Assembly: GCA_019695265.1 (NCBI GenBank)
Contig: JAIBAJ010000012.1
Coordinates: forward strand, 1 to 49,998
Origin: Bacteroidia bacterium
GTDB lineage: Bacteria; Bacteroidota; Bacteroidia; JAIBAJ01
Reading direction: 5' to 3'
DNA length: 49,998 nt
A program made the translations under genes and the position numbers. The notes beneath the pieces were generated by a model. It saw only the letters and a list, made by a program, of their open reading frames with translations, ran no database searches and was not told the DNA's origin. This document shows positions 16,021 through 25,373 of this stretch, one piece after another. Every line of letters starts with the position of its first letter. Within the stretch, counting starts at the first letter, position 1.

Positions 16021-19000
16021 TTATTCAACACTTAATTTGTGAGTTATTTGTTGTTCACCATTGGATAAATTTAGGTGATAAAGACCTTTAGCCAATTCAT
16101 CTAAATTAATTTCCATTGTTTCTGTTGATGCGTGATAGTTTGAATATACCAATTCACCTAAGGTATTGATTAAGGAAACTTGCACAGATTTCCCTTGGAA
16201 TCCTTGGGTTTTAATCCAAACTTTGGATTGTGCAGGATTAGGGAAAACAAGCAAGGAAATAGCTTCAGATAAGGTATTAATTCCTATGGATGAATCTTGA
16301 ACTGCTTGTGGCAAAAGAATATTATCTAAATAAACAGCATCATCTAAATCGGAATAGTAATTATCCTTTTCATATACCCATTTAAAGGTTTTTTGTCCGG
16401 CAGAAACGGCATAGGCCTTTCTGGACCAAGCCGTGTTACCGGTCCATTGATTTTGCAAGGAATTGTTGATATAGAATTTTAGGAAATCATAATCTTGCTC
16501 GCAACTGGTTTTAAAGAAAAATGCAACGCTATCAGAAGAAGCCACATTAATTGACAATTGCATAACAGAAGTTTGACTATCTCCGATGCTTCCCGATTTT
16601 GAACAGGTATTACCTTCATATGGTTGGTAAGAAGTGGTAATCCAGGGAGAACTTCCACTAAAGGTCCAGGGGAATTTGGAGAAATCTTGACTTTCGAAAG
16701 TTTCCAGAATTTGGTTAACCGGAATACTGAATTGGAAGGTATCGCCATAAGGTCCGGAAGCAGCAACAAAAGTGAAATTAGCATAGGCATTCACAGGTGC
16801 ATTTGCATCGACAGAAACCTGGAAAGTATAATTATCCTGATTAGACACATTTATCGGATTTCCGGCTACTGAATTATTCAAAATATGAACAAAACTGCTT
16901 AAAGAAGTTAATGTTCCAAATACCTCCTGCGAATTACTTCCTCCCAAATTACTTACTTCGATGTTAATATCGGCTGTTTCATTACTTTCCAGAACCTGAT
17001 TAATGGAACCATTGGTTTCAATTAAGAAATCATCAGTTACAGATAAAACCGGAGCTAAAATGGTAACCTGAACTGTAAAGTGCCAGGAATTACCTAGTCC
17101 GTCGGTGCAGGTTACCAACATAGGAGCTTGGTGATTATTAGGGACGAAAGTGGCAATTTTTATTCCAAAAGCATCAATTAAACCGGTAGTTGCCCCGGCA
17201 GAAATATCACCGAAATTGGCTGTATTATCAAAAATAGTAACATAAGGATCAGAGGTAGAAAGGGTGGCGGTTACATTGGCAGTTGGGGCATTTCCAATAT
17301 TTTCCAAATCAAAAGAAAGACGAAGAGAATCGTTGTAATGAGCCACTTGTTGTCCATTTCCATTGAGGTCAGCAAGTAACCAATTGTTGTTTCCAACATA
17401 AGGTCCGGTGTTAGGAATAACAGTTACTCCACCTAAATAGGGTTTGGTATTAAACGAGAAACCGACAACTTCCAAACTGTCGGTAGTGGCAATAGGTTCA
17501 AAAGATAAGGTAACAGTTCCGCCATTAATTGTTCCTGTTGCCAGCACATTTCCGGCTTGAGTAACAGACACTACAGCTCCTTCCACATTACCATTCATGG
17601 TAATTGAAGATGTTCCTATTGGGGTTGTTCCATCATGTGTAAGAACAAGTGGAGTTGGCACTGCTGTTTTAATCATGGTAGTTGGATCACCAAAAATAAC
17701 CCAGGTGGCAGTCATTTCGTCCCCTCCTTGGCCATAATCATCGTTCATTTTCATTAAGCCATTGTTCGCTATACAACCAAAATTTTTAGGTGTAAATCCT
17801 GCATATTGCTCGGTAATAATATCCACCATTTCATCTTGTGCACTCATTGGAGGATTCCAACTTTGGTTAATGGTAGACATCATGGCATCAATGGCCCCTG
17901 CCGGATTACCATTGTCATCCGTAGCACGAATCCAGCTTTCTCCAAAGCAAGTCATATCAGTAAAATTTCCGTTAACACAACCAACTGAAACAAATACAGG
18001 GTATTTATCTACATTGTTCAATTGATTGACCTGGGTAATGCTGTAATTGGTAGTAACAATCAAATCTTCACTTCCATGTCCGGTATAATTCACATAAGAA
18101 ACTCCATTTTCAAGGATAATGCCTAAATCGTTGAAATTAGGGTTTCCGGCAGCATCGTTTCCTCCTTGAGATCCATCATATAATTCATAAGCATGCGTAA
18201 AGGTATAACTAGTCATTTTACCTGCAATCACACGTTCATGTTCATAATCATACTCATTGTCGTCGCCTGGACCTTGATCAGAGCCAATGCAAACCGTTTC
18301 ACTATACCAGTTGCCATTGTCCTGAGGAAATTTTTCATAGCGTATTACCCGTTGCACCATGGTATTTAGTTGATCCACATTTTCAGCGGAGAATCTTCCC
18401 ATAAACAATTCCGGGTACCAATCATTTCCATCAATCATAGCATAATAATTATCACTATATCCATAATTGGTATTAAAGGCAGGAATTTGTTGATGATCGC
18501 CTACGAGCAAAACATATCCAATATTTTCATTTTGATACTGATCTTGGATATATTGGTCCATGGCATTCGCGCTACCAAGGGTTGCATAGTCGGTTAGTTT
18601 AACTGTATAACCGATTTGTTGTTTCCAAAGGATAAACGGAGCCAAGGTCTGAAAATAGGAATTAGGCGCAATGATTAAAAGTTTATCTCTCTGACCTACA
18701 TTGTTATACTTTGCCTGGGAAAAGTTTACAAAATGCCTGTTAAACGCGCCTGCAAAAGATTTAGTAAGTGAAGGCTTATGAAAATCTTGGCCATTCGGAT
18801 AAGAATAGCTTACCAGAACCCGAATGGAGGAATAAACTTTTAATTCCTTAGAAACCGGATTATACTGAATGGGATAGAAATTTAAACACAGCCCCTCGAT
18901 CGATCTTAATACATAGGAATGACCTATTTCGGCTGCCTGTGAAGGATAAAATTCATTGGATTGGTAGGCTGGTCCAAATTCATATGGCAAGGTTTCCGGT

Positions 19001-19347
19001 TGAATATTCCTTTTAATATTTCCTTTAGAAGGTGCCAACAGGTAATTTTGGTAGGTTGTTGACTGTTCCGCAACAATTTGAACATGGGCAATTGCTTTAT
19101 TCGGAATGGCTATGGAAACTGCCTTGGTTAAAACCTGAGGTGCAGCTTTTTTTAAGACTGGTACAGTTTGTGGAACAGAAGGTAATACTGCCATACCTTG
19201 ACTTGTTTCAACAGTTCTGAAAGTGGGGGAAGCAAACTGAACTTCTAATTCAGTATAGTCGCTACCATCATGAAAAACAGTTTGAGCATACAAACTAAGA
19301 TTAACAAGGAATAGAGCAAAAAAAACAGGTAAAATTCGGGAGTGCAT
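16021..19347 (-). CDS. Gingipain-type C25 cysteine protease with T9SS sorting domain
   Basis: A 1108-residue secreted protease. Signal peptide 1-21; prodomain to about 215; peptidase C25 domain about 220-560 with the catalytic dyad His424 (YTGHGSEDL) and Cys457 (VSVGCVNGNF) and the acidic strand end GDH at 284. Beta-sandwich segments follow, with a MAM/jelly-roll-like region near 880-1010. The final 75 residues are a T9SS type A sorting domain (VFPNPAQSKVW, then GLYHLNLSNG, then KLSVE). It is expected to cross the outer membrane through the Por/Gld secretion machinery and be anchored or released. Close relatives include gingipain R and the T9SS sortase PorU; the terminal sorting domain argues against PorU. 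It probably shares a transcript with the M28 peptidase. Confidence 0.92.
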   Translation of the reverse strand: MHSRILPVFFALFLVNLSLYAQTVFHDGSDYTELEVQFASPTFRTVETSQGMAVLPSVPQTVPVLKKAAPQVLTKAVSIAIPNKAIAHVQIVAEQSTTYQNYLLAPSKGNIKRNIQPETLPYEFGPAYQSNEFYPSQAAEIGHSYVLRSIEGLCLNFYPIQYNPVSKELKVYSSIRVLVSYSYPNGQDFHKPSLTKSFAGAFNRHFVNFSQAKYNNVGQRDKLLIIAPNSYFQTLAPFILWKQQIGYTVKLTDYATLGSANAMDQYIQDQYQNENIGYVLLVGDHQQIPAFNTNYGYSDNYYAMIDGNDWYPELFMGRFSAENVDQLNTMVQRVIRYEKFPQDNGNWYSETVCIGSDQGPGDDNEYDYEHERVIAGKMTSYTFTHAYELYDGSQGGNDAAGNPNFNDLGIILENGVSYVNYTGHGSEDLIVTTNYSITQVNQLNNVDKYPVFVSVGCVNGNFTDMTCFGESWIRATDDNGNPAGAIDAMMSTINQSWNPPMSAQDEMVDIITEQYAGFTPKNFGCIANNGLMKMNDDYGQGGDEMTATWVIFGDPTTMIKTAVPTPLVLTHDGTTPIGTSSITMNGNVEGAVVSVTQAGNVLATGTINGGTVTLSFEPIATTDSLEVVGFSFNTKPYLGGVTVIPNTGPYVGNNNWLLADLNGNGQQVAHYNDSLRLSFDLENIGNAPTANVTATLSTSDPYVTIFDNTANFGDISAGATTGLIDAFGIKIATFVPNNHQAPMLVTCTDGLGNSWHFTVQVTILAPVLSVTDDFLIETNGSINQVLESNETADINIEVSNLGGSNSQEVFGTLTSLSSFVHILNNSVAGNPINVSNQDNYTFQVSVDANAPVNAYANFTFVAASGPYGDTFQFSIPVNQILETFESQDFSKFPWTFSGSSPWITTSYQPYEGNTCSKSGSIGDSQTSVMQLSINVASSDSVAFFFKTSCEQDYDFLKFYINNSLQNQWTGNTAWSRKAYAVSAGQKTFKWVYEKDNYYSDLDDAVYLDNILLPQAVQDSSIGINTLSEAISLLVFPNPAQSKVWIKTQGFQGKSVQVSLINTLGELVYSNYHASTETMEINLDELAKGLYHLNLSNGEQQITHKLSVE

Positions 19348-19410
19348 ACAAGTAATTTTAAGTTTGGCTAAAATACTAAGTTTTTGGAAATAAATACACT
19401 ACCATTGTTT

Positions 19411-20223
19411 TTAAGGAAATGTACTAATCCTGATTTTGTTGGAATTCGGCAATAAGAGCAAGGTATAATTTTGATGAGGATATAGATAAATCAACTCTTT
19501 TTCCATTTGAAAGTCATCCATTTTCAGAGCAAGCCTGGCTTCACTAAAAAAGAAGTCTTTCGCAGTCATAGGAGCCAATTGAACAGAGAACCAATTATAT
19601 CCATCCTGGCTCAATTGGAAATGCAAAGTTTGATTGGAAATATTTTGAATTGGGTAAGAATTAAGTGACTTCCCTAACATTTGCAAATCTTCATCTACCC
19701 ACGCTGCTACTTGCAGTTGAATAAATAACTCCTTATTCATAACGGGACTTAAAACGCCGAGCCATATTTTTGAGCCAGGGCAATCTTTTGCAGAAAACTC
19801 AACAGCCTTACAAGCTTTAGTCCACCTAAATCCTTTTGAATAATTTTCTAATAAGGAATCAACCTTGTTAATTTCCGGCTTAATGGTCGTTGAAAAAAAA
19901 TCAAATTGTCCACTTTCATAGGTTTGATAATCCTGATATTCAGGTTTAGAATTTAATTTCTTCAACAAGCCTGGTGTACCTGGCAACTCATCTTCAAAAA
20001 TCTCTAGCTTTACAGCATAAGCTAAACTACCCGCCGGTAAATCAATTTCATAAATGGCTAGTTGTAAAGAATCTGAAACATTTACCGTTTGCAGAATTTC
20101 ACTACGAAAATAAACCTCCTGCCAGGTTTGAGCAGAAATGGTTGAATAAAGCAAAACAAAAACAATAAAATATGGGAATAGGATTGTATATTTGAAGTTA
20201 AATCTCCTTGGTCTTTCACCCAT
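19411..20223 (-). CDS. Hypothetical secreted protein
   Basis: About 270 residues with an N-terminal signal peptide (hydrophobic core FPYFIVFVLLYSTI, cleavage near SAQ). No domain is recognised. The mature part is mixed alpha/beta with two cysteines near residues 145-155 that may form a disulfide. The start at 20223 puts a short basic n-region before the core; the ATG at 20235 adds four residues and cannot be excluded. The gene lies 63 bases upstream of the C25 protease in the same direction and could be a partner or simply a neighbour. Confidence 0.7.
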   Translation of the reverse strand: MGERPRRFNFKYTILFPYFIVFVLLYSTISAQTWQEVYFRSEILQTVNVSDSLQLAIYEIDLPAGSLAYAVKLEIFEDELPGTPGLLKKLNSKPEYQDYQTYESGQFDFFSTTIKPEINKVDSLLENYSKGFRWTKACKAVEFSAKDCPGSKIWLGVLSPVMNKELFIQLQVAAWVDEDLQMLGKSLNSYPIQNISNQTLHFQLSQDGYNWFSVQLAPMTAKDFFFSEARLALKMDDFQMEKELIYLYPHQNYTLLLLPNSNKIRISTFP

Positions 20224-20304
20224 ATTAATTGGCATTCATTTATTATTCGCCAAAGAAAAACAAAATTCTACTGACAAAAATCATACTCTTAATTTCATCT
20301 GTCA

Positions 20305-20312
20305 TATTTTTG
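20305..20312 (+). promoter_or_regulatory. Minus-7 box TATTTTTG of the universal stress protein gene
   Basis: Exact TAnnTTTG match 27 bases before the ATG at 20340. Confidence 0.6.
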
Positions 20313-20339
20313 CAATAATAACCAACCGATATTTGAGCC

Positions 20340-21239
20340 ATGGAAACATTTAACATCAAGAAAATATTGGTACCAACCGATTTTTCAGAAACTTCAATGA
20401 AGGCATTAAGTTATGCCATTGAGTTAGCCAAACGCACCCAATCTGAAATCACCATTTTGAATGTCGTGGAATCACTTTTGGCTACTAATAATCCAAGTTT
20501 TGTATCGGTGCCCAATAGTGCTGAATACGAAGAAGTAGTTTTAGAAGCTTGCAGAACAAAATTGGCCGAATTAGCATACTCCAAAGCAGAACCTGATTTT
20601 CCACCCTTTCAAACCATGGCGGTTTTAGGAAGAACTTACTTGGAAATTGTTAGATGCAGCAAGGAACTATCCATAGATTTAATTGTGATGGGAACTCACG
20701 GAGTTTCAGGTATTCGTGAATTTATGGTGGGTAGCAATGCCTACCGGGTTGTAAGTGAGGCAGATTGTCCGGTTTTAACCATTCAATCTACTTTAAAAAA
20801 TGGCATTTTCAATAAAATACTTCTTCCATTTAATGACCGTCAACATTCCAGAGAAAAAGTAAGGTATGCTTTAAGACTAGCCCAAATTTACAATGCATCA
20901 GTTCACGTGCTTGGAGTAGATGAGGAAGGAACTCAAAAGGATACTTATAAAATTTCTAAAGAAGCTGAACAGATAAAAGCCGTTGCTGATTCAAAAGGTA
21001 TTGCCTGTACGGTTGAAGTGGTTTCCGAAAATTACTATTCCAACTCTTTGTTAAACCATGCCATGGAAACCGGAGCAGATTTAATTGTAGAAATGAGAGG
21101 AATGGACAAATTGAATATTACAGAGTATTTTCAAGAGTCATTGGAAAAGAGTTTGGTAAACCATTCCCCCATTCCTATTTTGACTATTAAAGCCAATTTT
21201 AATCCGGATGCAGTTAACCTGCATGGTTACGGTTGGTAA
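20340..21239 (+). CDS. Universal stress protein, tandem UspA domains
   Basis: A 299-residue cytoplasmic protein with two UspA folds. The first (residues 5-150) begins KKILVPTDFSETSMKALSYA and contains the nucleotide-loop-like phrase VMGTHGVSGIREFMVGSNA, close to the ATP-binding G-2x-G-9x-G-S/T motif. The second (about 155-285) begins NKILLPFNDRQHSREKVRYA, and its loop is degenerate (VEMRGMDKLNITEYFQES), so only the first domain is likely to bind ATP. Tandem Usp proteins are common in Bacteroidota and respond to starvation or redox stress. It has its own promoter, and the gap beyond its stop holds repeat DNA. Confidence 0.9.
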   Translation: METFNIKKILVPTDFSETSMKALSYAIELAKRTQSEITILNVVESLLATNNPSFVSVPNSAEYEEVVLEACRTKLAELAYSKAEPDFPPFQTMAVLGRTYLEIVRCSKELSIDLIVMGTHGVSGIREFMVGSNAYRVVSEADCPVLTIQSTLKNGIFNKILLPFNDRQHSREKVRYALRLAQIYNASVHVLGVDEEGTQKDTYKISKEAEQIKAVADSKGIACTVEVVSENYYSNSLLNHAMETGADLIVEMRGMDKLNITEYFQESLEKSLVNHSPIPILTIKANFNPDAVNLHGYGW

Positions 21240-21307
21240 TTAGGTTTAAATTCAAGTATAAAAAACCAAGTCAAATCATTAACATCTAAAACCTTATGGT
21301 TATTGGT

Positions 21308-21361
21308 TAAAGCCAGATTGCGTATTAGAAATGCATAAACGAGTTAAGAATTTGTAAATCA
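21308..21361 (-). repeat. Mosaic repeat R3, partial copy
   Basis: Holds a 39-base stretch (21323-21361) identical to 45479-45517, preceded by GCCAGATTGCG, which matches the CGCAATCTGG end of the other copies. The other half of the repeat (AACTACTTGATTTAATTGG) is not found nearby. Confidence 0.65.
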
Positions 21362-21447
21362 GAATTGGCTAAGTTAAAATCCCCGACTTAAGTTGAGTAT
21401 CCCGTAAAAGTCAATTGGCTGGGTAAAATTATTTTTTTATACTTTGT

Positions 21448-21605
21448 ATGCGGGCCCCCTCCGCCTAACTTTTTTTTGCAAAAACCTATTACATCTTGCA
21501 CGGCGTTCGGGTCACGCTATCGGCTGTAGTCCTCGTCCACCTAGGCTATCGCCGTAGGTGTACTGTGGGCTACTTGCCTCTATCGTTGCCCGAGGTGCAA
21601 CCTCC
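21448..21605 (-). ncRNA. Structured intergenic RNA element, copy 4 (flavo-1-like, ACG/CGT subtype)
   Basis: Minus strand: CGGGCAACGATAGAGG, GTAG then CCCACAG, a hairpin with CACCTA and TAGGTG arms, CGAGGA, CTAC, GATAGCGT, GACCCG, then CGCC pairing with a distal GGCG, and the tail GGCGGAGGGGGCCCGCAT. It lies between convergent genes (universal stress protein and TPR protein). Confidence 0.75.
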
Positions 21606-21701
21606 TGATTTTATAACAATTTCATTTGATAACTAGTCTAAAACTATATTGAATTTTTTTCACTTTTATTCGAAGAATAGTCAAATAAAGTCTGAAAAAA
21701 T

Positions 21702-22784
21702 TTATTTCCAATATTGAAGACGATACACTTTATTTTCCGAATCCACTTTCATAGGATTATCAGAAAACCAGGCTAGAAACTCCGTAAATTTAGCTTGATT
21801 TTTCTCGTACCAGGTTGCCATAAACTGTTGATCCCCTTCCTGAAATAACCAATAATTATACATCTCGAACTTTCCTTCATCCTTCATTTTTTTGAGGTAT
21901 GCAAAGAGTGCATTAGGGAAAGCCTTTTGACGGTTTTCATTGAACCAATCGGTTAAAAAGTTATTGCGATAATTAGCCAAAACCCCCAGATTGAAATTTT
22001 TCTGAATGGTATTTTGACTCATACATTCCGTAAAAGTTTGTTCAAAGGTGCGTGTAGCTTTAGGTTTTATGAGGGTTCCGGATTTTGCCTCCGCTTTAAG
22101 CCACATTTGAGTTAGTTGAAGGTATTTAGCCGTATCAGGTTTATTTACGAAAGCATCCTTATACAAATCAAACAACAACATTCCCATATCGATGGTTCGA
22201 TCCGTATTACGTTCAATATTCATAAACATTTCGCCATAAACCATTACCCATACCTTTTCTGAACTTTGGTTATAAAGCTTTGCTGCCCAATAGTAGTTTG
22301 AAGCATAAGATGGATCGGTTTTTATTCCTTTCTCAAAATATTCCAAAGCTATTTTGTAATTCTTATTAAACATTTCTACCAAGCCCATTTCCATCAACAT
22401 TTCTCCTGAATTTGGAAATGCTTTTAAACCAAGTCGATAGGTTTCAATGGCTTTCAACCTCTCCCCTTTTAATTCATAACAATTCCCTAATAACTTATAA
22501 GTATTCGAATTAGCATTACCTGATTTAATAAATGCCTCTAAATTGGAAATGGCTTCCGGATATTGTTTCTTTTTGTAAAATAAATAAGCTTCTACATATT
22601 TTAAATCCAGGTTTTGAGGGTCCAGGCTTTTGGCTTCTCTAATTTTTGAAGAAGCTTCTGCCAGCTTCCCCTCCTCCATCATTTTTATTCCTTCCTCATA
22701 AAGTTTTCTGGCCTTAGCCGGATTATCTTGGGAAAAAACAAATGCAGTAAGAAATAGAAATAAAATAGTAAAAGTAATCCTCAT
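21702..22784 (-). CDS. Secreted TPR-repeat protein
   Basis: A 360-residue protein with a signal peptide (ITFTILFLFLTAFVFSQ) and about five tetratricopeptide repeats over residues 22-185 (for example AYLFYKKKQYPEAISNLEAF, ALEYFEKGIKTDPSYASNYYW). The C-terminal half is helical, rich in aromatic and Lys residues, and unassigned. It is probably a periplasmic protein-protein scaffold. Its ATG overlaps the meaB stop by four bases (ATGA), so it is translationally coupled to the GTPase, although the two proteins should act in different compartments. Confidence 0.85.
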   Translation of the reverse strand: MRITFTILFLFLTAFVFSQDNPAKARKLYEEGIKMMEEGKLAEASSKIREAKSLDPQNLDLKYVEAYLFYKKKQYPEAISNLEAFIKSGNANSNTYKLLGNCYELKGERLKAIETYRLGLKAFPNSGEMLMEMGLVEMFNKNYKIALEYFEKGIKTDPSYASNYYWAAKLYNQSSEKVWVMVYGEMFMNIERNTDRTIDMGMLLFDLYKDAFVNKPDTAKYLQLTQMWLKAEAKSGTLIKPKATRTFEQTFTECMSQNTIQKNFNLGVLANYRNNFLTDWFNENRQKAFPNALFAYLKKMKDEGKFEMYNYWLFQEGDQQFMATWYEKNQAKFTEFLAWFSDNPMKVDSENKVYRLQYWK

Positions 22785-23761
22785 GGTTTTTTAGTAGAGT
22801 AGCGTTGGGTTAAAAATTCATTTACAACTTGTTGAGCTTCCAATGATGTGATAATATCTGGACGATTTTTTGCGAATTCCCTATACGTTTCAGACGATAA
22901 GAAAGCTTGGTTTAAGGCTTCCTCTAAAACTTTTACCGACCAAAAAGTATTCTGTTCCAAACGCCGATTGTTCAAATAACCGCTCAACTTCATTTGTTGA
23001 AAAAAGGTTTCAATCTGCCTCCAAATAGCCTCCATTCCGGTATGATCTAAAGAGGAACAAGAAAGGATTGGGGTTATCCATCCATTATCTGCGGCTCTGA
23101 ATAAATGAATGGCCTGGGCAATTTCAGTTCTGTATTGTTTGGCTTTCAATAAATTATCTCCATCTGCTTTATTGATTACAAACAAATCCGCCATTTCCAT
23201 AATTCCTCTTTTTATTCCCTGCAAATCATCACCGGAGCCGGTAACCAGCAACAAAACAAACATATCTGTTAAGTATTGAACGGCAGTTTCATTTTGGCCA
23301 ACGCCAACCGTTTCTATTAAAACAACATCATACCCTGCAGCTTCACAAAGCAACATGGCTTCTCTTGTACGTCTGGCAACTCCCCCCAATTCTCCTCCAC
23401 TTGGAGAAGGCCTGATAAAGGCTGATGGATTTCGGGATAGTTCTTCCATCCGGGTTTTATCGCCTAAAATGCTTCCTTTGGAAATTTCTGAACTGGGATC
23501 AATACTTAAGACAGCAACTTTTTTGCCCAAACCACAAAGCAAGGTTCCCAAAGAATTAATGAAAGTGCTTTTGCCAGCACCTGGAGCACCGGTAATGGCA
23601 ATCCTTAATGAATTACCGGTTTTAGTAATTACCCGGTGAAGAATCTCTCCAGACACTTGTTGGTGTTCCAACCTGGTACTTTCAGCAAGGGTAATGGCCC
23701 TGGCCAAAGCAACTCGATTGCCTTGCAGCAATTCATTTACTATGGTGTTGGTATCTTGCAA
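22781..23761 (-). CDS. meaB: Methylmalonyl-CoA mutase-associated GTPase MeaB
   Basis: A G3E-family metallochaperone GTPase of 326 residues that protects and reloads adenosylcobalamin-dependent methylmalonyl-CoA mutase. The Walker A motif is GAPGAGKST (58-66). Other marks are DPSSEISKGSILGDKTRME, IETVGVGQNE (switch/Walker B region), NKADGDN (the guanine-specifying motif) and the C-terminal dimerisation arm. It implies a B12-dependent mutase in this organism, but no mutase gene is in the window. A perfect promoter box lies 17 bases upstream. Confidence 0.95.
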   Translation of the reverse strand: MQDTNTIVNELLQGNRVALARAITLAESTRLEHQQVSGEILHRVITKTGNSLRIAITGAPGAGKSTFINSLGTLLCGLGKKVAVLSIDPSSEISKGSILGDKTRMEELSRNPSAFIRPSPSGGELGGVARRTREAMLLCEAAGYDVVLIETVGVGQNETAVQYLTDMFVLLLVTGSGDDLQGIKRGIMEMADLFVINKADGDNLLKAKQYRTEIAQAIHLFRAADNGWITPILSCSSLDHTGMEAIWRQIETFFQQMKLSGYLNNRRLEQNTFWSVKVLEEALNQAFLSSETYREFAKNRPDIITSLEAQQVVNEFLTQRYSTKKP

Positions 23762-23777
23762 GTCGATGAAGGAAGAG

Positions 23778-23785
23778 CAAAGATA
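23778..23785 (-). promoter_or_regulatory. meaB minus-7 box TATCTTTG
   Basis: Exact TAnnTTTG match on the minus strand, 16 bases before the meaB ATG; no clear minus-33 TTG. The rest of the gap to 24062 shows nothing recognisable. Confidence 0.65.
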
Positions 23786-24062
23786 TTCGCGACCACCTCC
23801 ATCCTACCCCGGCCATACTTTACTAATTAACAAACCAGGGTGAATAAAGCCAGTTAAAAGAAAAACAACCTTAAATTGAATTGATTTGAAACCTGTTTTC
23901 CAATCCAAACATCTTTATTAAGGTATGAATCCGATATTTTTGGGGCATAATTTCCATAAATCGTCCCAAATACAAATTGAATTTTAATCATTTAAAAATC
24001 TTTAAAATCCATCCGTTCATTCCTCAAGGATCTTCCATACACTATTTTTCAACAATAACTTT

Positions 24063-24222
24063 CAGGGCTTGCACCCTCGGGCAACGATAGAGGTAAGTAG
24101 CCCACAGGCGCTCGCAGCCTTTTGGCGGAGAGCGACGAGGACTACAACCGATAGCGTGACCCGAACGCCCAAGAACATGGTTGGGATTTGCCCCAATAGT
24201 GGTTGGCGGAGGGGGCCCGCAT
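24063..24222 (+). ncRNA. Structured intergenic RNA element, copy 5 (flavo-1-like, ACG/CGT subtype)
   Basis: Plus strand: CGGGCAACGATAGAGG, GTAG then CCCACAGG, a hairpin with CGCTC and GAGCG arms, CGAGGA, CTAC, CGATAGCGT, GACCCG and the tail GGCGGAGGGGGCCCGCAT. The apical arm sequence differs from copies 4 and 6 but still pairs. It is antisense to the flanking minus-strand genes. Confidence 0.75.
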
Positions 24223-24238
24223 CCTTTAAATTATAATT

Positions 24239-24760
24239 CTAATCTTCTAAATCATCCATCGGAACATCGTTGTTACCGCGGCGATTAGGTTTGCCATGGT
24301 TGCCTTGTTTAGGGTGCTTACCATGGTGGCGAGCCTGTTTCATAAAGGCCTTCCGATTCGAATCAAAAAGTATGCGTTGCTCCTCGTTCAATAATTTACG
24401 AAATTCCAAAAACATCCATTCCCGCTTTTTTGCCAAATTGGTTTTCAATTGACCAATTTCATCCATTAGGGCGGAAATTTGGTTAAAATCAGGATTGGCG
24501 GCAGTGCGAAGGGTTTGCAAATGCGCTTCTTTTTCGCGCAATTCATTTTTAAGCGGCAAGGCTTGCTTCATTAATTGCAAATGCAGGTCCTTCATTTTTT
24601 GTTTCTGTTCCGGACTTAATTGATTATCAGCCGCATCAACTGCAGGAGGTGGAGGAGGCAAAGGGGTTTGAGTGGCTGGATTTCGAAGAGCAGGAGTTGG
24701 TCCCTGAGCCAAAGTTTGAAGACTTAACCCACAAAGAAGGATAAATGCAAGATGTTTCAT
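24239..24760 (-). CDS. Periplasmic Spy/CpxP-like protein
   Basis: A 173-residue exported protein with a signal peptide (MKHLAFILLCGLSLQTLAQ), a Pro-rich linker (PLPPPPPAVD) and a long alpha-helical region with an LSPEQKQKMKDL segment and a later LLNEEQRILFD. These two LTxxQ-like turns and the helical Lys/Glu/Gln-rich body resemble the Spy/CpxP/ZraP group of periplasmic chaperones or metal sensors. The C-terminal tail is His/Lys/Gly/Asn-rich (HHGKHPKQGNHGKPNRRG), suited to metal binding. The start at 24760 is set by the signal peptide; the reading frame extends upstream to 24817 without it. Function is inferred from shape only. Confidence 0.72.
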   Translation of the reverse strand: MKHLAFILLCGLSLQTLAQGPTPALRNPATQTPLPPPPPAVDAADNQLSPEQKQKMKDLHLQLMKQALPLKNELREKEAHLQTLRTAANPDFNQISALMDEIGQLKTNLAKKREWMFLEFRKLLNEEQRILFDSNRKAFMKQARHHGKHPKQGNHGKPNRRGNNDVPMDDLED

Positions 24761-24820
24761 GGTATTTTTTTTCAACTTGGATAGGCAGAAAGGTTTTTGG
24801 TTTAACACAGCATTCAAAAA

Positions 24821-25318
24821 TTACGTTAATTCCATAATGAACTCCTGAAAATCAGGAAATTGAACCAGAAGTTCGGACCTATCGCCCATTTCGAAATCGT
24901 TGAAATCGAAACCGGGAGCAACTGTACAACCAACCAGGCTAAATCCATTGGGTACAGTGCAGCGAGAGCCAAACCAACTTCCGGCTTGAATAACCACATG
25001 AAATTTTTCACCTTTTTCGATTCGGTTACCCAGTTTGTGAATAATCAGTTGATTTTGGGTATTTAATTCGATAATTTCCAAGCTGTTACCTGCATAGAAA
25101 TGCCAATGTTCTTCAGAAGCAATTCGGTGAAGTTTAGAGCATTGTCCAAATTCCAATAAAAAATAAATATGTGTACTGGCCACCCGATCACCAGTAAATC
25201 GTTCAGGCAATGCATCTGACGGAAGAAGCAAATCGCTTCTAAAGCTTTCCTTATAATAACCACCTTCCACATGGGCAGTTAATTCGAGTTGTTGGATATA
25301 ATCTTTTGCTGTTAACAT
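24821..25318 (-). CDS. DUF985 cupin-family protein
   Basis: A 165-residue cupin of the DUF985 family. Motifs are LELTAHVEGGYYKESFRS at the N-terminus, the sugar-phosphate-isomerase-like THIYFLLE, HRIASEEHWHFYAGNSLEI (cupin motif 1, two His and a Glu) and VQAGSWFGSRC then VAPGFDFNDFEMGDRSEL. Family activity is not firmly known. The start at 25318 matches the family N-terminus, while the frame runs on upstream without homology. The gene is transcribed divergently from the GT4 gene through a small symmetric promoter region. Confidence 0.88.
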   Translation of the reverse strand: MLTAKDYIQQLELTAHVEGGYYKESFRSDLLLPSDALPERFTGDRVASTHIYFLLEFGQCSKLHRIASEEHWHFYAGNSLEIIELNTQNQLIIHKLGNRIEKGEKFHVVIQAGSWFGSRCTVPNGFSLVGCTVAPGFDFNDFEMGDRSELLVQFPDFQEFIMELT

Positions 25319-25322
25319 GGCA

Positions 25323-25367
25323 GTGCAAATTAAAAGCTTTGGATGGAATTTTAAATTTACTTTGCAC
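25323..25367. promoter_or_regulatory. Symmetric divergent promoter region
   Basis: GTGCAAA (25323-25329) and TTTGCAC (25361-25367) are perfect inverted repeats. Each half contains a near-consensus minus-7 box: TTAATTTG on the minus strand (25326-25333) for the DUF985 gene and TTACTTTG on the plus strand (25357-25364) for the glycosyltransferase gene. Each differs from TAnnTTTG at one base. The geometry places both transcription starts within about ten bases of the proposed start codons. Confidence 0.5.
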
Positions 25368-25373
25368 ACTGCC

